A stretch of 64,000 nt of DNA from Acinetobacter bereziniae LMG 1003 = CIP 70.12 (GCF_000368925.1 NZ_KB849756.1:881429-945428); one strand, 5' to 3'. Positions 36,210-44,972 are shown, counted from the first letter of the stretch. The notes: a model not told the origin generated them from the sequence alone. A program made the numbers and translations.

Positions 36210-36477
36210 TTTCTAGGCTACCTATGCGGTAGTGGACTGTTGGACTGTAACCCTCTTTAACATCAATGATTTCTAAGCTACCTATGCGGTAGTGAACCCA
36301 GTGAAGTTGCGAATGCACTAGCTTTGAAATTTCTAAGCTACCTATGCGGTAGTGAACAGTGTGCTGGTATTGGGAATGCTTCCTCAAACTTTCTAAGCTA
36401 CCTATGCGGTAGTGAACCACCCATTGCATCGAATGCCTGCTTTGCTTCATTTCTAAGCTACCTATGCGGTAGTGAAC
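36210..36477 (-). CRISPR. Type I-F CRISPR array, 5 repeats and 4 spacers, no cas genes
   Basis: Five 28-base repeats begin at 36210, 36270, 36330, 36390 and 36450, separated by four 32-base spacers, an exact 60-base period. On the minus strand each repeat starts GTTCACTACCGCATAGG and ends TAGCTTAGAAA. That matches the I-F repeat form with a CTACC/GGTAG hairpin. The leftmost copy has two substitutions, which marks it as the trailer end. The leader is therefore to the right and transcription runs leftwards. The four spacers all differ. No cas gene is present in the window. Confidence 0.93.
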
Positions 36478-36948
36478 TATAATTTTAGATCAAAAAATAA
36501 AGTGATAACAGTAAGTTAAACCTAAAAATCATCAAATGACCCAAGTTTTTACTTACCAATATAACTTATTGATTTTATTCAGTTGTTAAAGAGTAAAAAA
36601 ATATTGGGTTAAAATATTTGAACAATCGTAATTCTATTAAAAGCATATTTCCCTAAATTGTTCACTTTTGCCTCATCAGCAACAAGTTATAGCAGTATAT
36701 AATACAAACTCTAATAGATTCACTCCTCAGAATCATACGACATACCTCATATAAAATAATTTATTTATCAATTAAATATTTAAAATTTAATTTATCTTGC
36801 AAACGATAATACATACTTCCTTTGCAGCTCAATAAACTGCTAAAAAAGATCATTTTTATATGATGTTAAAGTTCAATAAAAACTAGTGCTATAACGTAAA
36901 TTTCATCAAAAATAGTGCTTATTGTTTTTATAAGAATAAAATTTTGAA
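36478..36948. other. CRISPR leader and AT-rich intergenic region
   Basis: About 470 very AT-rich bases lie between the array and the LysR gene. The part next to the last intact repeat (about 36478-36620) is expected to be the leader with the array promoter on the minus strand. The rest includes the 3' flank of the LysR gene. No ORF or cas fragment was seen. Confidence 0.55.
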
Positions 36949-37860
36949 TTATGTATGATTCCAAGTCTGTTTCTGGAAAAAAATATCTAACTCTTCAATG
37001 ATAACTTTGACTCTTGCAGGCATGACTTTTTGAGCATGCCAAACAGCATAGACATCTCTGATTGGCAATTGCCATTCAGATAAAACCTGCTTGAGTCTTC
37101 CAGCCTTCAAAGCATCTTCACATTGGGTAAATGGAACATAGCATAAGCCCAAGCCACGTTCTGCAAGACTGACACATAGACTGATTTCATTCACTTTTAA
37201 ACGACTAGTTTGAATTTTAAATTGATAATTTTGTTGTTGGTATCGTAGTTCAATTTGTTCTAAAGGATAAGCCAATAACCAATCTTGTTGCGCTAAATCT
37301 TCTGGCGTCTGAATATCATGCTGATTTAAATAGTCTTGAGAAGCCACGATACAGGTTTTGATACTGGCTAATCGTTTTTGAATATATACACTATTGGGCA
37401 TTTTACCGACACGCAAAGCTAAATCTGCACCTTGAGTCATTAAATCATCAAGTTGATTGTCTAACTGCAATTCAAGTTCAATCTCTGGATAGCGTTTTAG
37501 AAAAGTATTCCAAAATTCTTGCAAAGGAAAAATCGCAAGATTCATCGGAGCCAAAATTTTAATACGACCTTTAGCTTTGGTTGTTTCTTCTTTTATTTCA
37601 TACGTATTTTGCAATAACGCGCTCAGTAAAGGCTGACAACGTTCATAATAACGCTGCCCTTCCTGAGTTAGCTGTATTCCTCGGCTGTTTCGATGTAATA
37701 ACTTACAGCCCAAGCTTTCTTCTAATTTTTTTAAACGACGGGTCAATGTAGCAGCAGGAATATTTTGTTGTTCCGATGCCATATTCAAGCTTCCAGCTCT
37801 GACTATCGATATAAATAAACTCAAATCATCTAACATTTCATTTTTGGAATTTATAACCAT
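36949..37860 (-). CDS. LysR-family transcriptional regulator
   Basis: A 303-residue regulator. The N-terminal winged helix reads LSLFISIVRAGSLNMASEQQNIPAATLTRRLKKLE, quoted in two parts: LSLFISIVRAGSLNMA and then PAATLTRRLKKLEESLG. The substrate-binding domain follows (GRIKILAPMNLAIFPL, then LALRVGKMPNSVY). Longer in-frame starts up to 37959 overlap the divergent RidA-like gene. Starts at 37860 or 37836 are most likely. The divergent layout with a 71-base gap suggests that it controls the RidA/lipoprotein/reductase operon opposite. Confidence 0.88.
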   Translation of the reverse strand: MVINSKNEMLDDLSLFISIVRAGSLNMASEQQNIPAATLTRRLKKLEESLGCKLLHRNSRGIQLTQEGQRYYERCQPLLSALLQNTYEIKEETTKAKGRIKILAPMNLAIFPLQEFWNTFLKRYPEIELELQLDNQLDDLMTQGADLALRVGKMPNSVYIQKRLASIKTCIVASQDYLNQHDIQTPEDLAQQDWLLAYPLEQIELRYQQQNYQFKIQTSRLKVNEISLCVSLAERGLGLCYVPFTQCEDALKAGRLKQVLSEWQLPIRDVYAVWHAQKVMPARVKVIIEELDIFFQKQTWNHT

Positions 37861-37931
37861 TAATAATAACCATTCTATAAAAAATGAAATCGAAGCACAA
37901 TCAAATGAGCTTTCTAAATAGGTTCTCCAAT

Positions 37932-38471
37932 ATGCGTTACTGCTTCTTTGCTTTTCCATTTTTCTTCGTTTTGCTCTTTATCAGCAATTTAAGCTACGCA
38001 CACAATAACAATTCACATGAGGTCGATATGTATCAACAAACAACACCATCAACCAATCCAATCCTCTATGCAATCAATCCGATCCATTTGAATATTCCTA
38101 ATGTTTCACAAGCAATCGTCGTGCAACAAGGACAACTCATGTACTTGTCAGGGCATGTGCCCATGACTGAGCAAGGAGAAATTTTACAGGCAGATATGGA
38201 GAAACAACTTCATTTAGCCTTTCAAAATATTGAAAAAACACTACATCAGGCAGGTGTTGACACTCAACATTTGGTAAAACTGACCATCTATATCCGTGAT
38301 CTAAAGCCTGATCAGTTAGCCATAATTCGAAAAGTTAGAGATCAATTTATTGATCCACAATTGCCGCCTGCGAGCAGTCTGATCGGAGTTGCACAATTAT
38401 TTCACCCTGATGTTTTAGTTGAAGTAGAAGCTATTGCTGTTATTCCCGCAAATCTCAACTTAACAACTTAG
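37932..38471 (+). CDS. RidA-like (YjgF/Rid family) protein with N-terminal export signal
   Basis: A 179-residue protein. Residues 1-23 look like a signal peptide ending SYA-HNN. The Rid domain follows with ILYAINPIHLNIPNVSQAIV, LMYLSGHVPMTEQGEI and VKLTIYIRDL, ending VLVEVEAIAVI. The catalytic arginine region, normally P-A-R-S, reads PASSLIGVAQL, so the arginine needed for imine deamination is missing. It probably belongs to a non-deaminase Rid subgroup. A second start at 38028 with GAGGT would give a cytosolic 147-residue form; the choice is open. It begins an operon with the next two genes. Confidence 0.8.
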   Translation: MRYCFFAFPFFFVLLFISNLSYAHNNNSHEVDMYQQTTPSTNPILYAINPIHLNIPNVSQAIVVQQGQLMYLSGHVPMTEQGEILQADMEKQLHLAFQNIEKTLHQAGVDTQHLVKLTIYIRDLKPDQLAIIRKVRDQFIDPQLPPASSLIGVAQLFHPDVLVEVEAIAVIPANLNLTT

Positions 38472-38481
38472 GAGTCACCCT

Positions 38482-39123
38482 ATGAAATACGCCTTAATTT
38501 TTGGCAGTGCCTTATTTACTGCTTCATGCTCTGCAAATGTTACAGCACCGATAAATACCCCCAATCAGGAAAGTAAAATATTTCAATTTTTGGCTGAATT
38601 TATGCCCACACATTATCAAAAAGTACATGAACAACCTGTCCCGATTGATGCTCAACAAGTGCAATGGATACGCTTTCAAAAATCACCATCATTTACATTA
38701 GATGAAGAAAACTTTAGCTATTTATCAGATGCTGCACATAATTTGAAAGGATTTTCTTATTTAGATGCAAGTCTGGTTCATGGAAATTTACCCAGCAAAG
38801 TACAGGCACAAAAAATTGCTGATGATTTTTTACAACGTTATGCACCTGATTTACTGCAACATAGAAAAATTCAATGGGTTGATCAGCATGATGAAACTAT
38901 ACAGCTCAATGGAAATAATCAAAAAATTTCAGGCATGAAAGTCAAAATGCGCAATTTAAATGATGGTCGTTGGTTTTGGGTCATAGTTGGAAAAAATCAA
39001 CATCCAATTATTTTTGAAAGAGATATTGTTTGGATTAACTTTCCTGGACATCGCAAAACAGAAAAATGGCTACACGACTCATGGTTGAAAGATGAACCCT
39101 CTTATATAGGTCAAGCAAAATGA
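38482..39123 (+). CDS. Putative lipoprotein (213 aa)
   Basis: The N-terminus MKYALIFGSALFTASC has a lipobox (FTAS-C) at residue 16, indicating a lipid-anchored protein. The mature domain is mixed alpha/beta with WFWVIVGKNQHPIIFERDIVW near the end, quoted here in part as WVIVGKNQHPIIFERD. AGGAG precedes the start. Its stop overlaps the next start by four bases. It was not recognised as a known family. It is co-transcribed with the RidA-like protein and the aldo/keto reductase. Confidence 0.75.
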   Translation: MKYALIFGSALFTASCSANVTAPINTPNQESKIFQFLAEFMPTHYQKVHEQPVPIDAQQVQWIRFQKSPSFTLDEENFSYLSDAAHNLKGFSYLDASLVHGNLPSKVQAQKIADDFLQRYAPDLLQHRKIQWVDQHDETIQLNGNNQKISGMKVKMRNLNDGRWFWVIVGKNQHPIIFERDIVWINFPGHRKTEKWLHDSWLKDEPSYIGQAK

Positions 39124-40109
39124 AGAATTTAAATCAGACATCACTTGAAATTTCAGCAATGGGCTTAGGATGTATGGGAATGAGTGAATTTTATGGTCAA
39201 ACAGATGATCAAAATTCACTTAGAATTTTAGAGCAAGCATTTGATTCTGGGATTAATTTTTTTGATACCGCAGATACCTACGGACATGGACACAACGAAA
39301 AATTATTAGCACAGTTTATCGCACATTATCGAAATCAACGAGATGCGATAGTGATTGCAACTAAATTTGGAATTGTACGTGATCAAAATCACTATGAACG
39401 ACGTATCGACAACACGCCAAACTATATTCGCCAAGCTTGTGAAGCATCTTTAACACGTTTAGGCATTGAGCAGATTGATCTATATTATTGTCATCGTCGA
39501 CAAACTGAAGTCCCGATTGAGGATGTAACAGGGACACTATCAGACTTAATTCGACAAGGCAAAATCAAAAGTTTTGGTTTTTCCGAAATTTCTGCTCAAT
39601 CGCTCAAAAGAGCAAATGCGGTTGCACCTGTTACGGCAGTACAAAGTGAGTATTCACTTTGGTCAAGAGAGCCAGAGCAAGAGTTACTCCAGACCTGCTC
39701 AGAACTCAATGTTGAGTTTGTTGCCTATAGTCCATTAGGACGTGCATTTTTAACGGCTGATTTAAATCCAGCAACAATGGATGCACAAGATTTCAGAAAA
39801 CACCTCCCTCGATTACAAAGGGATTCATTCCAGAAAAATCAGCTTTTGCTAGAAAAGTTCAGTCAAATATGTGCTTCATGGAAACATAGCAATGCCCAAG
39901 TCGCTTTAGCATGGTTAATGGGTAAATTTACTCATGTCACACCTATTTTTGGAACTCGGCAATCACGTTATCTACACGATAACTTAAAAGCCAATGAAGT
40001 CATGCTGAGTGATATACAGATTCAGCAACTAGATCAACTCTTTAGCCCTGAGCACATACAAGGAGATCGCTATCCTCAAGCAGGTTGGGCTGGAATAGAA
40101 AAATTTTAA
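39120..40109 (+). CDS. Aldo/keto reductase
   Basis: A 329-residue TIM-barrel oxidoreductase. It starts with the family fingerprint MGLGCMGMSEFYG. The tetrad is visible: Asp49 and Tyr54 in DTADTYG, the Lys in ATKFG, and the His in YYCHRR. The NADP-binding end includes the segment PIFGTRQSRYLHDNL. These enzymes reduce carbonyls with NADPH; the substrate is unknown. It is coupled to the lipoprotein gene by a four-base overlap and is probably under the divergent LysR regulator. A bidirectional terminator follows. Confidence 0.92.
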   Translation: MKNLNQTSLEISAMGLGCMGMSEFYGQTDDQNSLRILEQAFDSGINFFDTADTYGHGHNEKLLAQFIAHYRNQRDAIVIATKFGIVRDQNHYERRIDNTPNYIRQACEASLTRLGIEQIDLYYCHRRQTEVPIEDVTGTLSDLIRQGKIKSFGFSEISAQSLKRANAVAPVTAVQSEYSLWSREPEQELLQTCSELNVEFVAYSPLGRAFLTADLNPATMDAQDFRKHLPRLQRDSFQKNQLLLEKFSQICASWKHSNAQVALAWLMGKFTHVTPIFGTRQSRYLHDNLKANEVMLSDIQIQQLDQLFSPEHIQGDRYPQAGWAGIEKF

Positions 40110-40144
40110 ATCAGTGTTTTTATCGTTTTTTTGATTATAAAATC

Positions 40145-40175
40145 GAAAAGACCAAAATAGTACTTTGGTCTTTTC
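40145..40175. terminator. Bidirectional terminator between the reductase and miaE
   Basis: A perfect 12-bp stem (GAAAAGACCAAA with TTTGGTCTTTTC) with a 7-base loop serves both the plus-strand operon and the long minus-strand operon that ends with miaE. Confidence 0.88.
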
Positions 40176-40188
40176 TACAGATCTCGAC

Positions 40189-40845
40189 TTAAGCACGTCC
40201 CTTGAGGGGTACTCCACTATGGAAGCGGAAAGTTTTGTCTGGAGTTAAAATCAACTCTTTTTCCACTTCACGAATCAATTCAATACGTTGTTGAATATCT
40301 TCTTCAGGATCTTTTAATTTTGCAGTTTGAGCAACATCTAAAGCCAATGCCAAATAGTCTTCATAGTGGCGTGACTCTGATTTTAGCAAATAACGGTAAT
40401 AACGCCCAAGCTCATCATCCACCAACGGTGCCAATGCGTAAAAACGCTCACACGACCGAGCTTCAACAAAAGCACCGATGACTAAAATATCAATCAAAGC
40501 TTCAGGCTCGTAAGTTCGGATTTCCTTACGTAAACCACCTGCATAACGCCCTGCACTTAATCCCTGCCACGCTTGACCACGTTTTTGCATAAATTCTAAG
40601 ACTTGCTCATAGTGCAACATTTCTTCACGAACAAGCTGTGCCAGTTTCACTTGTAAATCGGTAAAAAAACTGTAGCGAAACATCAAGTTCATTGCTGTTC
40701 CTGCTGCTTTTTTTTCACAATTCGCATGATCTTGCATCAGCAATGGGAGATTGTTTAATGCTTCATCCAACCAAGCTTTTGGCGTTTCACAGCCCAAAAA
40801 AGCAATCACAGGTTGCATGAGTTCATCATAATTCATATTCGACAT
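40189..40845 (-). CDS. miaE: tRNA-(ms2io6A37) hydroxylase
   Basis: A 218-residue ferritin-like diiron enzyme that hydroxylates the isopentenyl group of ms2i6A37 in tRNA. Iron ligands are seen in DHANCEKKAAGTAMNL, REEMLHYEQVLE, AFVEARSCERF and ESRHYEDYL, the helical E..H pattern of the family. The ATG at 40845 is used. A TTG two codons upstream is less likely, and no clear ribosome-binding site is visible. It is the last gene of the operon starting with DUF4845-rnc-era. Confidence 0.93.
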   Translation of the reverse strand: MSNMNYDELMQPVIAFLGCETPKAWLDEALNNLPLLMQDHANCEKKAAGTAMNLMFRYSFFTDLQVKLAQLVREEMLHYEQVLEFMQKRGQAWQGLSAGRYAGGLRKEIRTYEPEALIDILVIGAFVEARSCERFYALAPLVDDELGRYYRYLLKSESRHYEDYLALALDVAQTAKLKDPEEDIQQRIELIREVEKELILTPDKTFRFHSGVPLKGRA

Positions 40846-40879
40846 GATCAAAATTCAATAAGGTAAATCAAAAGGTAAC

Positions 40880-41605
40880 TTAAGCTGCAGCTTGAATAGC
40901 GGCTTTCATGTCTTTTACAGCTTGCGCCAAACCAACAAATACACTTTCGGCAACAATAGAATGCCCAATATTCAATTCATGAATCTGTGGAATAGCAGCA
41001 ATTGCAGCAACATTGTCCAAATTCAAACCATGACCCGCATTCACCACCAAACCTTGAGCTGCTGCGTATTCCGCACCTTTCACAATACGCTCAAGCTCCG
41101 CTTGTTGTTCTGCACCAGATTCAGCATCTGCATATGCACCTGTGTGCAACTCAATCGTAGGCGCACCACAGGCAATGGCTGCATCAATTTGCGCAAAGTC
41201 AGGATCGATAAATAATGAAACATCACAGCCAATCGCGGTGAGTGTTTGTGTTGCCGCTTTTACATCAGCAAAATGCCCAACAACATCCAAACCACCTTCA
41301 GTGGTCACTTCTTGGCGCTTTTCAGGCACAAAACAAACATGATGCGGTTTGATCTCTGTTGCAAATGCAACCATTTCATCTGTTACAGCAATCTCTAAAT
41401 TCATTCTGGTTTTCAATACTGGTCGCATACGGCGTACATCATCATCTTGAATATGACGACGATCTTCACGCAAGTGTAAAGTAATGCCTTCCGCCCCTGC
41501 TTGTTCACAGATCAATGCTGCTTTCACAGGATCAGGATAAGTAGTTCCACGTGCTTGTCTTAGTGTTGCAACATGATCAATGTTTACACCTAGCAATGCA
41601 GCCAT
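40880..41605 (-). CDS. pdxJ: Pyridoxine 5'-phosphate synthase
   Basis: A 241-residue TIM-barrel enzyme that closes the pyridine ring of vitamin B6. Visible motifs: LGVNIDHVATLRQARGTTYPDP at the N-terminus (quoted in part as NIDHVATLRQARG), HLREDRRHIQDDDV, CFVPEKRQEVTTEGG, ELHTGAYAD and VNAGHGLNLDNV. AGGAAAA lies ahead of the ATG. It follows recO closely, as in many gammaproteobacteria. pdxB of the same pathway lies 21 kb away. Confidence 0.96.
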   Translation of the reverse strand: MAALLGVNIDHVATLRQARGTTYPDPVKAALICEQAGAEGITLHLREDRRHIQDDDVRRMRPVLKTRMNLEIAVTDEMVAFATEIKPHHVCFVPEKRQEVTTEGGLDVVGHFADVKAATQTLTAIGCDVSLFIDPDFAQIDAAIACGAPTIELHTGAYADAESGAEQQAELERIVKGAEYAAAQGLVVNAGHGLNLDNVAAIAAIPQIHELNIGHSIVAESVFVGLAQAVKDMKAAIQAAA

Positions 41606-41636
41606 AACATTTTCCTAATTAACCAATAAAGTGAAA

Positions 41637-42356
41637 TTAACGGCTCAAAGATTTAGATTGAGCGTTTTGAACCCAAAGCTGACGACTTTTTAATGGTCGA
41701 TCACCCAAAAGTGATGTAATCATTTGTCGGTAAAGCTTGGCCAATAATTGTAACTGTTCTGGACTAAAATCCCTACCTTTTTCATAGCTTGCCATACTCA
41801 AAATTTGTTGTCCGAGCAAAGTGGCTGAAGAAGTATGTGATACAGGAGTAAAGCCTTCTGATAATTGGAACTGATAACGTTGTGTGGGAATAATCATCTG
41901 CTGATTTGAATCATGTTCATAATCCATTGGAAAGCCTAACTCTTCCAAAAGCGCATGTTCAAACTGACGTAAAATTTGTCGAAGAAATAAATCTGCTTGT
42001 GTATGTTCAGCTAATTTCTGCAAATGTTGCAATGTCATATGATATTGCTGAAAAGTTTCAGGCATCATTTCTTCAAGTGGACAAAGCCTAAGAATGACCT
42101 CATTGAGGTAGAAACCTGAAAAAAAGGCATCTCCATAAAAGAAAATCGGCTGATTTAAAATTTCCAGTTTAGAAAAGTTTTTAAGCTCAGATTTTCCTGA
42201 AGCTTGCAAGGTAATCGGTTGATATTGAGGAGGTGGAGTTTGTCGAAGAATACCATCGACGCGACCATGCTCTTGCGTAAACAAGTGTACAATATGACTG
42301 CGTTCGCGGTATTTTCGATGATGGATTAAATAACCATGCAAGATTTCATTGCGCAT
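41637..42356 (-). CDS. recO: DNA repair protein RecO
   Basis: A 239-residue recombination mediator that loads RecA with RecR. It has the N-terminal OB-fold (HGYLIHHRKYRERSHIVHLFTQEHGRVDGILRQ, shortened here to HRKYRERSHIVHLFT and GRVDGILRQ). A helical region with FYLNEVILRLCPLEE and an RQFEHALLEELGFP motif follow. The zinc-binding cysteines of some RecO proteins are absent. It lies between the small lipoprotein gene and pdxJ in the operon. Confidence 0.93.
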   Translation of the reverse strand: MRNEILHGYLIHHRKYRERSHIVHLFTQEHGRVDGILRQTPPPQYQPITLQASGKSELKNFSKLEILNQPIFFYGDAFFSGFYLNEVILRLCPLEEMMPETFQQYHMTLQHLQKLAEHTQADLFLRQILRQFEHALLEELGFPMDYEHDSNQQMIIPTQRYQFQLSEGFTPVSHTSSATLLGQQILSMASYEKGRDFSPEQLQLLAKLYRQMITSLLGDRPLKSRQLWVQNAQSKSLSR

Positions 42357-42367
42357 CTTGCTTTATC

Positions 42368-42559
42368 TTAATCATCCTTTTCTTTTTTCTTGTCATCATC
42401 ATCATCCCCATCAGGAATAACAGCTCCCACAACAGCCGCAGTCCCTTTGACTACGCCTTTTGTGGTTTTATAAGCAACTTTGACTGGAACCGTCACAATT
42501 TTAGTAATACAGCCTTGTAGCATTATGACGCATGCAAGAATGGAAATAACTCGGATCAT
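42368..42559 (-). CDS. Small lipoprotein with acidic tail
   Basis: A 63-residue protein. The chosen start (MIRVISILACVIMLQGC) gives a lipoprotein signal with a cysteine at residue 17; GGGAAC precedes it. A short conserved-looking core (VPVKVAYKTTKGVVKGTAAVVGA) is followed by an Asp/Lys-rich tail. Small lipoproteins with this core are a recurrent Acinetobacter family of unknown function. It sits between era and recO in the same operon. The upstream extension to 42574 is not favoured. Confidence 0.75.
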   Translation of the reverse strand: MIRVISILACVIMLQGCITKIVTVPVKVAYKTTKGVVKGTAAVVGAVIPDGDDDDDKKKEKDD

Positions 42560-42580
42560 GACAGTTCCCAACAAAATGAC

Positions 42581-43609
42581 TTAAATATCGCTATAGCCTA
42601 GGCTTTTTAAAGCACGTTCGTCATCAGACCAACCACCTTTAACTTTGACCCAAAGCGTTAACATGATTTTTTGCTCAAACATTTTTTCCATGTCGATACG
42701 AGCATCCATACCAATTTTTTTCAGCTTAGCACCTTTTTCACCAATCACGATGGCTTTCTGACCAGGGCGATCAACAAAAATTGTAGCATCAATGTATGTA
42801 CATGCAGCTTTAGGACGACCAGTCTTTTCATTGATCGTTGCTTCTTCTGTTTTAAAGGATTCAATTTGAACTGTTAAATCATAAGGAAGTTCTTCACCTA
42901 ACTGACGCATAATTTTCTCACGAATAATTTCGCTCGCAAGAAAGCGTTCAGAACGGTCAGTCAACTGATCCAATGAGTACAATGGCGGTTGGAAAGGTAG
43001 ATATTTTTCAATCGCATCACGCAAATGATCCAAGTTTGCACCGCGCAATGCAGACACTGGAACAATTTCAGCAAAATTCATTAACTTTGCTCGTTCTTGA
43101 ATCAACGGCAACACCATGCGCTTATTTTCTAAGGTATCAATCTTGTTGATGATGAGAACCACTGGCATTTCTGCGTTTTTAAGTTTCTCTAAAACCAACT
43201 CATCGTTTTGGGTCCATTTTTGGGCATCAAGCACAAATAAAACCAGATTGACATCACGTAAAGCAGAGTGTGCAGCTTTGTTCATCATTTTATTGATGGC
43301 ACGCACTTCTTTTTTATGCATACCCGGAGTATCCACAAAAACTGCCTGCGACTTTTCACGGCTATCAATACCAATGATTTTATGGCGTGTGGTTTGCGGT
43401 TTACGTGAAGTAATCGATAACTTTTGACCCAATAAATGATTCATCAAAGTGGATTTACCCACATTTGGACGTCCCACGATTGCGACAAAACCACTGCGAT
43501 AATCCGAAGGAATTTCAGTGCCTTGTGAACTAAAAAATTGATTAATTAAATCATTGCCGTTTTCAGACGACTCGTGATCAGCATCATTGTGATCGGAATG
43601 TGTATTCAT
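42581..43609 (-). CDS. era: GTPase Era
   Basis: A 342-residue ribosome-assembly GTPase. G motifs: GRPNVGKST (G1), DTPGMHKKE (G3), INKID (G4) and VSALRG (G5). The C-terminal KH domain shows VIGEKGAKLKKIGMDAR, which binds the 3' end of 16S rRNA. The N-terminus is about 35 residues longer than in E. coli and acidic (NDADHESSENGND). It follows rnc by five bases. Confidence 0.97.
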   Translation of the reverse strand: MNTHSDHNDADHESSENGNDLINQFFSSQGTEIPSDYRSGFVAIVGRPNVGKSTLMNHLLGQKLSITSRKPQTTRHKIIGIDSREKSQAVFVDTPGMHKKEVRAINKMMNKAAHSALRDVNLVLFVLDAQKWTQNDELVLEKLKNAEMPVVLIINKIDTLENKRMVLPLIQERAKLMNFAEIVPVSALRGANLDHLRDAIEKYLPFQPPLYSLDQLTDRSERFLASEIIREKIMRQLGEELPYDLTVQIESFKTEEATINEKTGRPKAACTYIDATIFVDRPGQKAIVIGEKGAKLKKIGMDARIDMEKMFEQKIMLTLWVKVKGGWSDDERALKSLGYSDI

Positions 43610-43614
43610 GCAGT

Positions 43615-44307
43615 TTACTGCTCCAATAGCTTTAAAAAATCCGCCGCGACTGCCTGTTCTGCAAAACGGCGACTCGATCCCTCACCCATCATTTTAGGTA
43701 AGCCATCTATAGTACATTCTACTTTAAAATGTTGATTGGGTGCATCACCTTGAATATCCACCACCTCATAAACAGGGAGATGTTTTTTACGGGCTTGTAA
43801 ATACTCTTGTAAGCGTGATTTCGGGTCTTTTAACTGATCTGTAGGTTCGATATGATCCAAATAAGGTTCATACCATTTCAGAACAATGGATTCCAACAAA
43901 GGTAAATCTTGACTTTCTGTATAAATCGCCCCAATGATCGCTTCAACAGTATCTGCCAATATTGACTCACGATGATGACCGCCAGATTTCAATTCACCTG
44001 TACTTAAAATTAAACTTTGACTTAATTTTAAGTCATTGGCAATTTTACCCAACGCTTCTTGACGCACTAAAGTTGCACGCATACGGGTTAAACGCCCTTC
44101 ATTTTCATGCGGATAGGCATTATATAAGTAATTTGCGATGATCATCCCCAACAATGAGTCACCCAGAAACTCTAGACGCTCATAGTTGTGTTTGTGACTC
44201 ACCGAACGATGAGTCAGCGCGAGTTGTAATAACTCGGGTTGTTTAAACTGGTAACCGATTCTACTTTGTAAGCGAAGATCACTTACTTTCAACTGACCTT
44301 TGATCAA
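43615..44307 (-). CDS. rnc: Ribonuclease III
   Basis: A 230-residue double-strand-specific RNase that processes rRNA. The signature ERLEFLGDSLLG lies in the N-terminal catalytic domain, with the second acidic site ESILADTVEAIIGAIY. The C-terminal dsRNA-binding domain ends GEGSSRRFAEQAVAADFLKL. The start is TTG at 44307, which overlaps the DUF4845 gene by 29 bases. A TTG five codons later is also possible. The upstream choice matches the family N-terminus (about ten residues before SRIGYQF). Confidence 0.95.
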   Translation of the reverse strand: MIKGQLKVSDLRLQSRIGYQFKQPELLQLALTHRSVSHKHNYERLEFLGDSLLGMIIANYLYNAYPHENEGRLTRMRATLVRQEALGKIANDLKLSQSLILSTGELKSGGHHRESILADTVEAIIGAIYTESQDLPLLESIVLKWYEPYLDHIEPTDQLKDPKSRLQEYLQARKKHLPVYEVVDIQGDAPNQHFKVECTIDGLPKMMGEGSSRRFAEQAVAADFLKLLEQ

Positions 44308-44695
44308 AACTCTTCTCGAAAGTGAGGACTAAATCAATATTCAGCATGAAATTTTTCCGTACTTCATATTTTTTAGTCACTTGTAAACCATCTTTAGTTG
44401 AAACAGTCGCAATATCTTCGAATTTAGTGTCTCGGATATTGTTCATTTCTAACCTTTTGTCAACTTCTGTTGCAAATTTCAATGGTGTGATTTCAGCAGA
44501 GCTATTTTTGATTTGCTCTACAATTTGACCGTTAATCACACGATCATCCCAGTATAATGGCCATACAGCTACTATGATTTTCAACATAAAAGCTAAAGCA
44601 ATTATCCCCAATAAAATTCCAATATATGAAGCGCCTTGTTGATTTTTACGCATTTTTTTATCCAACAGGTAAGAATAAATAATCCCTAATGACAA
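44279..44695 (-). CDS. DUF4845 single-pass membrane protein
   Basis: A 138-residue protein with a basic N-terminus and one hydrophobic helix (ASYIGILLGIIALAFMLKIIVAVWPLY, about residues 22-48; quoted in full here only as a region start and end). A small extracytoplasmic domain follows. This DUF4845 gene characteristically lies between lepB and rnc in gammaproteobacteria. Its function is unknown. The end of the gene overlaps rnc. It is separated from lepB by a terminator, so it is probably the first gene of the rnc-era-recO-pdxJ-miaE unit. Confidence 0.82.
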   Translation of the reverse strand: MSLGIIYSYLLDKKMRKNQQGASYIGILLGIIALAFMLKIIVAVWPLYWDDRVINGQIVEQIKNSSAEITPLKFATEVDKRLEMNNIRDTKFEDIATVSTKDGLQVTKKYEVRKNFMLNIDLVLTFEKSFDQRSVESK

Positions 44696-44913
44696 TTAAA
44701 AAATCAGCAAACGCCAAGATCAAACCATTTGATTTAGGCAGATTCATCATTTTCAATTGGCTATAAACTTCTTATACACTGGAAAACAATACTGTGATAA
44801 AAAATTTATCGCCACTATTATCCTTTAAACGACGTCAAGTTGCTAGTTCAAATCATTTGTTCTGTTTTATTTTTCTTATAAATCAATATAACTTCATAGT
44901 TTTAACAGATAAA

Positions 44914-44945
44914 AAAGAAAGGTCAATAAACATTGACCTTTCTTT
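44914..44945 (-). terminator. Terminator after lepB
   Basis: A 14-bp stem (AAAGAAAGGTCAAT with ATTGACCTTTCTTT) with an AAAC loop is followed on the minus strand by a T-run. It separates lepA-lepB from the DUF4845-rnc operon. Confidence 0.88.
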
Positions 44946-44972
44946 ATTTCTAACACTTGCTGCAACTAGGTT

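Noticed and set aside
36172..36450. A 92-codon minus-strand ORF with repeated VHYRIGSLE segments
   Set aside because: It is the CRISPR array read through; the 20-codon period equals the 60-base repeat-spacer unit.
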